Shown here: in pieces, positions 30,518 through 35,863 of the stretch
How the letters are laid out: each line of letters opens with the position of its first letter
How positions within the stretch are numbered: the stretch's first letter is position 1
Source: an uncultured Clostridia bacterium
GTDB taxonomy: Bacteria; Bacillota; Clostridia; UBA1381
Assembly: GCA_947628155.1 (NCBI GenBank)
Contig: CANQYQ010000007.1
Location: forward strand, 1-35,863
Length of the DNA: 35,863 bases
Direction: 5' to 3'
The notes under the pieces: model-generated
Database searches by the model: none
Told to the model about the DNA's origin: nothing
Seen by the model: the letters and a program-made list of their open reading frames with translations, nothing else
Translations under genes and position numbers: made by a program

Positions 30518-31816
30518 ATGAGAATAGTAAAATTAACGCCCGACGCAATAGAGGGCATTTTGGAAAACATGTTAAAGCGCAGTCCGTCAAGCTACGGAAG
30601 CTATGAGGCGGACGTCGCGGCGATACTGGACAACGTATGCAAAAACGGCGATGAGGCGGTATTTGAATACACAAAAAAATTCGACGGCTTTGATTTAAAC
30701 GCCGCGAATATACGTGTGACGGATGAGGAAATCGAAGACGCGTATAAGGAAATCGGCTCAGAGCTGCTGGAAATAATACGTAAATCCAAGGAAAACGTAC
30801 GCGCGTATCACGCGCGGCAGCTTCAGAACAGCTGGTTCACCACCACCGACGCGGGAACATTGCTCGGGCAGAAGGTAACGCCGCTCGATAAGGTAGGCGT
30901 ATACGTACCCGGCGGAAAGGCGGCGTATCCGTCGTCGGTCATTATGAATATCGTACCGGCGAAGGTCGCGGGCGTGAACAGGATCGTGATGACTACTCCG
31001 TGCAATAAGGACGGAAAGGTCAATCCGGCTGTGCTTGCCGCCGCGAAGGAAGCGGGCGCGGACGAGATATATAAAATCGGCGGCGCGCAGGCGATAGGCG
31101 CTTTGGCGTACGGAACTGACAGTGTTCCGAGGGTAGACAAGATCGTCGGCCCGGGAAATATTTACGTTGCGCTCGCCAAAAAGGCGGTTTACGGTTATGT
31201 TAATATCGATTCCGTCGCGGGGCCGAGTGAGATACTTGTAATCGCGGATGAAACGGCGAACGCGGAATACGTGGCGGCGGATCTGCTGTCGCAGGCGGAG
31301 CATGACGAGCTTGCCTCGGCGGTATTGATCACCACGTCGCGGGATTTGGCGGAGAAGGTCAGCGCGGAGGTTGACCGGTTTACGGCGGAATTGGAGCGTA
31401 AGGACATAATCAAGAAATCGCTTGACGCGTTCGGGTATATCCTTGTCGCGGACACAATGGACGACGCTGTAAAAACGGCGAATGAGATCGCGCCGGAGCA
31501 TATGGAGATAATCACGAAAAACCCGTTTGAGGTCATGACGAAAATAAAGAACGCGGGCGCGATTTTCATAGGCGAATACAGCTGCGAACCGCTCGGGGAT
31601 TATTTCGCCGGGCCGAACCATGTGCTGCCGACAAATGGTACGGCCAAGTTCTTTTCGCCGCTGTCGGTGGACGATTTTATAAAGAAATCGAGCGTGATTT
31701 ATTATTCAAAGGACGCTTTGGAAAAGGTACACAAGGACGTTATAAGGGTTGCCGAATCGGAGCGGCTCACCGCTCACGCAAATTCCATGGCGGTAAGATT
31801 TAAGGAGAAGGATTAA
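30518..31816 (+). CDS. hisD: Histidinol dehydrogenase
   Basis: 432 residues, usual length. Family motifs are GVYVPGGKAAYPSSVIMN, IYKIGGAQAIGALAYGT, KIVGPGNIYVALAKK, VAGPSEILVIADE, LLSQAEHDELASAV and a C-terminal EYSCEPLGDYFAGPNHVLPT. HisD oxidises histidinol to histidine in two NAD-dependent steps with a zinc ion. It starts 12 nt after the phosphatase gene and ends 2 nt before hisB. Confidence 0.97.
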   Translation: MRIVKLTPDAIEGILENMLKRSPSSYGSYEADVAAILDNVCKNGDEAVFEYTKKFDGFDLNAANIRVTDEEIEDAYKEIGSELLEIIRKSKENVRAYHARQLQNSWFTTTDAGTLLGQKVTPLDKVGVYVPGGKAAYPSSVIMNIVPAKVAGVNRIVMTTPCNKDGKVNPAVLAAAKEAGADEIYKIGGAQAIGALAYGTDSVPRVDKIVGPGNIYVALAKKAVYGYVNIDSVAGPSEILVIADETANAEYVAADLLSQAEHDELASAVLITTSRDLAEKVSAEVDRFTAELERKDIIKKSLDAFGYILVADTMDDAVKTANEIAPEHMEIITKNPFEVMTKIKNAGAIFIGEYSCEPLGDYFAGPNHVLPTNGTAKFFSPLSVDDFIKKSSVIYYSKDALEKVHKDVIRVAESERLTAHANSMAVRFKEKD

Positions 31817-31818
31817 TT

Positions 31819-32403
31819 ATGAGAGAGGCGTCAGTACAGAGAAAAACGAATGAAACGGATATTGATTTAAAAATAAATCTCGACGGCGGCGGAAAATACG
31901 ATATTGTAACGGGCGTGGGCTTTTTCGACCACATGCTCGCGGGATTTGCGCGTCATGGATTGTTCGACATTGATTTAAAGGTCAAGGGCGATTTGGAGGT
32001 GGACGACCACCACACGATCGAGGATACGGGCATAGTTCTGGGAGAGGCGATAAAAAAGGCGCTCGGCGATAAGAAGGGGATACGCCGTTACGGTCATTGC
32101 GTTTTGCCGATGGACGAGGCGCTTATACTGTGTGCCGTGGATTTATCCGGCCGCGCGTATTACTCATCCGATTTGACGTTTACGTTTGATAAGATGGGCG
32201 ATATGAATACGCAGATGGTGCGCGAATTTTTTTACGCGGTATCCTCGGCCGCGGGTATGAATCTGCATTTTAAGCAGTTATCCGGACTTAACGATCACCA
32301 CATAGCCGAGGGCGCGTTCAAGGCGTTCGCGAAATCGCTCGATATGGCGGTATCATACGACGCGCGCATAGACGGTGCGCTCACTACAAAGGGAGTAATA
32401 TAA
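31819..32403 (+). CDS. hisB: Imidazoleglycerol-phosphate dehydratase
   Basis: 194 residues, the monofunctional form. Metal-binding histidine clusters are VGFFDHMLAGFARHG, DDHHTIEDTGIVLGEA and LNDHHIAEGAFKAFAK. The enzyme makes imidazole-acetol phosphate, the substrate of HisC. The ribosome binding site AAGGAGAAGG lies within the end of hisD. Other his genes (hisG, hisH, hisA, hisF, hisI) are not in the window. Confidence 0.97.
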   Translation: MREASVQRKTNETDIDLKINLDGGGKYDIVTGVGFFDHMLAGFARHGLFDIDLKVKGDLEVDDHHTIEDTGIVLGEAIKKALGDKKGIRRYGHCVLPMDEALILCAVDLSGRAYYSSDLTFTFDKMGDMNTQMVREFFYAVSSAAGMNLHFKQLSGLNDHHIAEGAFKAFAKSLDMAVSYDARIDGALTTKGVI

Positions 32404-32421
32404 TAAATCGGGAGTTACAAT

Positions 32422-33048
32422 ATGACGCAGAAAAGCAAATTCAGGTTCACGTTTCAAGTGATAGCAGCGGTAATCGTTATTCTTGTGGTGCTTGCGGTTG
32501 TATGGGCGCTGCACAGGGGTGTGCTGTCATCGCAGGACGCGTTTGTGAATTTTATAAAATCGACGGGAAGCTTCGCGCCGATTGCGTTTTTAATAATAGA
32601 AACGATTTCGGTGGTTATATTAATATTACCGTGCGCGGTCGGATACCCTGTTTCAACCGTAGCGTTCGGCCCGTTTTGGGGTTTTATTTTAAACGCTATA
32701 GCTACGATCGCGGGTTCGCTTATAATATTCGCGATCGTGAAAAAATGGGGCAGACCGATAGCGGAGGCGGTAGTGGAAAAAAAGCATTTTGAGAAGTACA
32801 AACGGTTTACGAGCAGCGTGAGTCTTTTTGAGAAGCTTCTCGCGGGTATACTTTTAGTACCGTTTCTGCCGGATAATGTGCTGTGCTATATTGCGGGACT
32901 GACAGAAATGAAGTTCAAGAGGTTCGCGATAATAGTAATATTATTTAAACCATGGAAGATTTTGTTTTATACATACGGCTCCGATTTCTTTATCGACAAG
33001 TTCGGATATCTATGGGGAGCCGCGTGTCAGCTGATAGATAAAATTTAG
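32422..33048 (+). CDS. TVP38/TMEM64-family (VTT domain) membrane protein
   Basis: 208 residues with about five or six membrane helices. The VTT-domain core includes GYPVSTVAFGPFWGFILNAI, TIAGSLIIFAIVKKWGRP and VPFLPDNVLCYIAGLTEMKF with the re-entrant PFLPDNV loop. Relatives of this superfamily (DedA, TMEM41B, VMP1) move or scramble phospholipids or support envelope homeostasis; the exact role of bacterial TVP38 proteins is not settled. It starts 18 nt after hisB, so it can share the his transcript, with no obvious metabolic link. Confidence 0.85.
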   Translation: MTQKSKFRFTFQVIAAVIVILVVLAVVWALHRGVLSSQDAFVNFIKSTGSFAPIAFLIIETISVVILILPCAVGYPVSTVAFGPFWGFILNAIATIAGSLIIFAIVKKWGRPIAEAVVEKKHFEKYKRFTSSVSLFEKLLAGILLVPFLPDNVLCYIAGLTEMKFKRFAIIVILFKPWKILFYTYGSDFFIDKFGYLWGAACQLIDKI

Positions 33049-33060
33049 GAGGTATGTGAT

Positions 33061-34173
33061 ATGAAATGCCATAACTGCGGCAGTGAAATTCCGGAGCAGA
33101 GCCTATTTTGCGGGATGTGCGGCGCGAAGGTCGCGCAGGATGTTTCGTCAGCCGTAACAAATGCTGATGCTCCGGCGTCGGAGGCCGGCGAAACGCCGGA
33201 ATGGACAAATATGTCAATCGAACCGGATACACCGGTTGAGCCGATAACCGAACCGGATTTTCCGAATGAACCGGGTATTCCGCATGCGCCGGGTATTCCG
33301 AATGAACCGGGTATTCCGGATGAGCCGGACATTCCGAATGAACCGGACATTCCGGATGCGCCGGACATTCCGGTAACGGAACCTGAGCCAAGGATTGACG
33401 AACCGGCGAGCATACCGGTAACAGAACCGGAATTTGCGCCGGATATTCCGGATGTGCCGGACGTTGCGGATGGGTCGGCGGCGACAAATGAGCAGCATAA
33501 TTCCGCGTTCGGCGGCGGTGTCGAAGCGACGGCTTATGAGAGTACGTCATATTCCGAATCGGATCCGGGACAGGCGTGGGAGCATGGAAGCGGTACGGAG
33601 TATGTTCCGCCGTCGGGGACATGGGATCAGGGCGCGGCAAAGAATACGGTGATACGTCATTGTCAGCGCTGCGGCGCGGTACTTATGGAAGGCGCGAAAT
33701 TCTGTTCCAACTGCGGAGGCGGCGTAACAGCGTACGAGCCGCCGAGGCGGGAAAAGAGCGTCGGGAAGCTGATAGCGTCTATCGTGGCTGTGATAGCGCT
33801 GCTCGCAATAATTTCGGGTATAACCGTTACCCTGGAAGGTCATGACATAGAGGGCGAATGGGTGGTCGAGAACAATGATGACATGTTCGGCGGCATGTTC
33901 GGCGAGTCGTATCTGGACTTCGACGACGGAACAGCGCTTTATTATAACGGCTTGTTCAGCGCACAGCGCTACACTTATTCGTATAACCGATTTACGAAAA
34001 TACTGACGCTTCAGGGCAAGGGCACGGACGAGTATACGAGCGTGCATGTGGAGTGGCACGGCAGCAATACGGTAGTTTTGCCGGAGCTTGATATGACGAT
34101 CACGCGCATCGACGATATCCCATACGAATACAGTGACGAGGAATATGACAGCGACGATGTAATTCAGTTTTAG
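33061..34173 (+). CDS. Zinc-ribbon membrane protein with Pro-rich tandem repeats
   Basis: 370 residues. An N-terminal zinc ribbon (CHNCG...CGMCG, residues 3-21) and a second one (CQRCG...CSNCG, 201-219) bracket a Pro/Glu/Asp-rich spacer. Within the spacer, residues 68-103 are six tandem hexapeptides of the type PNEPGI or PDEPDI, encoded by 18-bp units. A membrane helix (about 235-256) leads to an external domain of about 100 residues (GEWVVENND, LDFDDGTALYYNG, ILTLQGKGTDEY) resembling small beta-barrel or lipocalin-like domains. No specific function is recognised. GGAGG lies upstream of the start. It is last in the his transcript. Confidence 0.8.
   Translation: MKCHNCGSEIPEQSLFCGMCGAKVAQDVSSAVTNADAPASEAGETPEWTNMSIEPDTPVEPITEPDFPNEPGIPHAPGIPNEPGIPDEPDIPNEPDIPDAPDIPVTEPEPRIDEPASIPVTEPEFAPDIPDVPDVADGSAATNEQHNSAFGGGVEATAYESTSYSESDPGQAWEHGSGTEYVPPSGTWDQGAAKNTVIRHCQRCGAVLMEGAKFCSNCGGGVTAYEPPRREKSVGKLIASIVAVIALLAIISGITVTLEGHDIEGEWVVENNDDMFGGMFGESYLDFDDGTALYYNGLFSAQRYTYSYNRFTKILTLQGKGTDEYTSVHVEWHGSNTVVLPELDMTITRIDDIPYEYSDEEYDSDDVIQF
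33262..33369 (+). repeat. Six in-frame 18-bp tandem repeats
   Basis: Units such as CCGAATGAACCGGGTATT follow one another without gaps; each codes for P-[NDH]-[EA]-P-[GD]-I. Differences between units fall at the same positions (GGT/GAC, GAA/GAG/GCG), which points to repeat duplication and slippage. Confidence 0.85.
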
Positions 34174-34181
34174 TAATAAAA

Positions 34182-34230
34182 AAGCTGTTGGTGATGAGCT
34201 TAAACGTTCATTCCCAACAGCTTATTTTTT
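34182..34230. terminator. Bidirectional terminator between zinc-ribbon gene and rnfB
   Basis: AAGCTGTTGG (34182-34191) pairs with CCAACAGCTT (34214-34223), with T runs after the stem on both strands (ATTTTTT on plus, TTTTTTA on minus). It lies just after the plus-strand gene and 2 nt from the rnfB stop. Confidence 0.85.
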
Positions 34231-34231
34231 A

Positions 34232-35092
34232 TTATACGCCGACGGGCGTTTGCTCCGGACTTTTTGCCGCGTCAACGGCAGGCTTTGCGCCCGGGCGCGG
34301 TTCAGCGTGTATTACGCCGCGTGGGCATTTTTTCGCGCAGAGACCACAGTTTTTGCACTTGTCATAGTCGATGACCGCGTGGTTATTAACAACGTGTATC
34401 GCGTCGAAATGGCACGCCTTCTCGCACAGCTTGCAGCCTATGCAGCCCTTCTTGCAGTATTGGTTAACATATCTGCCTATCTCCGGATTTGAGCAAAGCA
34501 CCCAATGGCGATTGCTCCGCGGAACAAGCTGAATAAGGTTTTTCGGGCACGATTTGACACATGCGCCGCAGGCCTGGCACTTTTCCGCATCCACGACGGC
34601 TACGCCGTCCACGACGCTTATCGCGCCGAATTTGCACACGCTTACACAATGCCCCAACCCAAGACAGCCGCTTTCGCAGCGCTTTAATCCGCCCGCGTAG
34701 CGCGCCGCCGCAACGCAGTCGTTAACGCCCTCGTATTCATATTTGTAAACGGAGTTCGCACAGTCGCCGCCGCACATTACGCGCGCGACAACGTCCTCGA
34801 CCTCGCCGGCCTCCGTGCCCATGATCGCGGCTATTTTTTCCGCGACGGGTGCTTTTCCGACGGTACAGCCGTTGACCGGCGCTTCGCCGTCAGTGACCGC
34901 CTGTGCGTACGCGCTGCAGCCGGCATATCCGCACGAGCCGCAGTTAGCGCCGGGCAGACATTCGAGTATTTTTTCCGTTCTTTCATCGACTTCGACCGCG
35001 AACACGTGCGACGCGAACGCGAGCAGCAAGCCGAAAACAAGACCAGTGCCGCCTACGACGCATATCGCGGCTATTATATTTGTAAAATCCAT
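34232..35092 (-). CDS. rnfB: Rnf complex subunit B, polyferredoxin
   Basis: 286 residues: one N-terminal membrane helix (about 7-30), the Fe-S domain CLPGANCGSCGYAGC (45-59), then several 4Fe-4S ferredoxin motifs, including CESGCLGLGHCVSVC, CQACGACVKSCPK, CIGCKLCEKACH and CKNCGLCAKKCP. RnfB receives electrons from reduced ferredoxin and passes them into the Rnf complex, which reduces NAD and pumps Na+ or H+. It is the last gene of the rnf operon, 15 nt after rnfA, as usual in Clostridia (order C-D-G-E-A-B). Confidence 0.96.
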   Translation of the reverse strand: MDFTNIIAAICVVGGTGLVFGLLLAFASHVFAVEVDERTEKILECLPGANCGSCGYAGCSAYAQAVTDGEAPVNGCTVGKAPVAEKIAAIMGTEAGEVEDVVARVMCGGDCANSVYKYEYEGVNDCVAAARYAGGLKRCESGCLGLGHCVSVCKFGAISVVDGVAVVDAEKCQACGACVKSCPKNLIQLVPRSNRHWVLCSNPEIGRYVNQYCKKGCIGCKLCEKACHFDAIHVVNNHAVIDYDKCKNCGLCAKKCPRGVIHAEPRPGAKPAVDAAKSPEQTPVGV

Positions 35093-35107
35093 CTTTTGCG
35101 CCCTCCT

Positions 35108-35692
35108 TTATATCGAGAATCCCGAAAAGCCCATGAACGCGATTGACATAAGTCCCGCCGTAATGAGCGCGATAGGGAAGCCCTTAAAATGCTCCGGAAT
35201 GGCCGATTCGTCCATCGCCTCGCGTATACCGGCCATAAGCACAATCGCGAGCGTGAAGCCCAGCGCGGCGAATATTCCGTACAGGAGCGCGAACAGGAAG
35301 CTGTCGGGATAGTTCTGAACGTTTAAAAGCGTTACGCCCAGCACCGCGCAGTTGGTGGTTATAAGCGGAAGATATATGCCGAGCGCGCTGTAAAGCGACG
35401 GCATCGACTTCTTAATGAACATTTCCACAAACTGCACCAGCCCGGCGATTATCAGAATAAACAGAATCGTCTGCAAATACTCAAGCCCGAACGGGATAAG
35501 CAGGAACTTGTTCGCGAGCCACGTAATCGCCGACGCGAGCGCCATAACGAACGTGACCGCCATGCCCATGCCGAGCGCCGTGTCAACCTTTTTCGAAACG
35601 CCCAGGAACGGGCAGATTCCGTAGAATTTCACCATTACGAAGTTTTCCGTCAAAAGAGCGGAAAGTAAAATTGAAATAATCTGTACAGCCAT
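35108..35692 (-). CDS. rnfA: Rnf complex subunit A
   Basis: 194 residues, six membrane helices, usual length. Conserved parts are [23 protein letters not shown] near the N-terminus, with a membrane cysteine, and [16 protein letters not shown], with a second. These two cysteines are known to hold an Fe-S centre in the membrane between RnfA and RnfE. The gene starts 3 nt after the rnfE stop. Confidence 0.96.
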   Translation of the reverse strand: MAVQIISILLSALLTENFVMVKFYGICPFLGVSKKVDTALGMGMAVTFVMALASAITWLANKFLLIPFGLEYLQTILFILIIAGLVQFVEMFIKKSMPSLYSALGIYLPLITTNCAVLGVTLLNVQNYPDSFLFALLYGIFAALGFTLAIVLMAGIREAMDESAIPEHFKGFPIALITAGLMSIAFMGFSGFSI

Positions 35693-35695
35693 TTT

Positions 35696-35863
35696 TTACT
35701 CCCCCTTCTTTCGTCTTGAAACTATGTAGTTTATCGTTCCTACCAATAATCCCAGCACGATGAATCCGCCCGGCGCCATAATCATGATTGTCGCGGGCTG
35801 AACGTGCGTGCCGTATAATTCTATTCCCATGATCGAGCCCGCGCCCAAAAACTCGCGTATCGC
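35696..35863 (-). CDS. rnfE: Rnf complex subunit E (C-terminal part only)
   Basis: The frame is open from the right edge to TAA at 35698-35696, giving 55 residues. AIREFLGAGSIMGIELYG and a final membrane helix (IMIMAPGGFIVLGLLVGTIN) followed by a basic tail match the end of RnfE/RnfD-like NqrD-family proteins. RnfE pairs with RnfA in the membrane. The gene continues outside the window. Confidence 0.88.
   Translation of the reverse strand, partial: AIREFLGAGSIMGIELYGTHVQPATIMIMAPGGFIVLGLLVGTINYIVSRRKKGE

Noticed and set aside
30758-31621. Minus-strand open frame of 287 codons opposite hisD
   Set aside because: hisD is full length with all its motifs; the antisense frame is Arg-rich and has no domain.
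33262-33369. CRISPR-like array
   Set aside because: The units are 18 bp with no spacers and lie in frame within a gene, so this is a protein-coding tandem repeat.
33045-33413. Minus-strand frame with collagen-like Gly-Ile-Pro-Gly repeats
   Set aside because: It is the antisense of the Pro-rich 18-bp repeats of the zinc-ribbon gene, has no ribosome binding site, and the plus-strand frame has recognisable domains.

Overview
The window looks like chromosomal DNA of an anaerobic, endospore-forming member of the Clostridia (Bacillota). The sequence supports this with a complete spoIIIAA-AH operon, the spoIIAA-spoIIAB-sigF operon, a MurE with the meso-diaminopimelate signature DNPR, and the end of an Rnf (ferredoxin:NAD oxidoreductase) operon. 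Base composition is fairly GC-rich in genes, with many GCG/CGC codons, and AT-rich between genes. I do not assign a genus.

Layout. 1-2342 (minus): incomplete gene for a large secreted sialate O-acetylesterase-like enzyme, divergent from an AraC-type regulator (2542-3363, plus). 3364-3697: a gene-free stretch with a bidirectional terminator and a nested 140-bp palindromic element. 3698-8457 (minus): spoIIIAA to spoIIIAH, the mother-cell engulfment channel, mostly with overlapping start and stop codons; a triplicated GGGGACACTAAAA repeat lies between spoIIIAB and spoIIIAC. 8594-9091 (minus): a GerMN-domain protein. 9351-9605 (minus): a small TSCPD-domain protein. 9682-13572 (minus): a four-gene envelope acylation module (SGNH-like protein, DUF4358-type lipoprotein, MBOAT acyltransferase, DHHW protein).

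13890-15387 (plus): spoIIAA-spoIIAB-sigF, the forespore sigma factor and its anti-anti-sigma/anti-sigma pair. lgt (15376-16176, minus) runs convergently and overlaps the end of sigF by 12 bp. 16177-16582: a regulatory region with a palindrome over a promoter, an RNA-hairpin candidate, a small ORF and 10-bp-spaced MraZ boxes. 16583-28417 (plus): the division and cell-wall (mra/dcw) cluster mraZ-rsmH-ftsL-PBP-murE-murF-mraY-ftsW-murG, ending with hisS. murD is not in its usual place between mraY and ftsW.

28477-28513 is a strong terminator. A new promoter follows and drives hisC, a PHP-type histidinol phosphatase, hisD and hisB, then a TVP38-type membrane protein and a zinc-ribbon membrane protein with an 18-bp in-frame tandem repeat. 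A bidirectional terminator (34182-34230) separates this from the minus-strand rnfE-rnfA-rnfB genes, which run off the right edge.

How the genes fit together: peptidoglycan precursor synthesis (MurE, MurF, MraY, MurG), septal polymerisation (FtsW plus the PBP) and lipoprotein maturation (Lgt) sit beside early sporulation control (SigF) and the engulfment channel (SpoIIIA). No wholly new system can be proven from the sequence alone. The most unusual items are the palindromic element at 3497-3636, the repeat inside the spoIIIA operon with an exact 14-nt match in murF, the structured lgt-mraZ leader, the acidic insertion just before the PBP active site, and the repeat-bearing zinc-ribbon protein.
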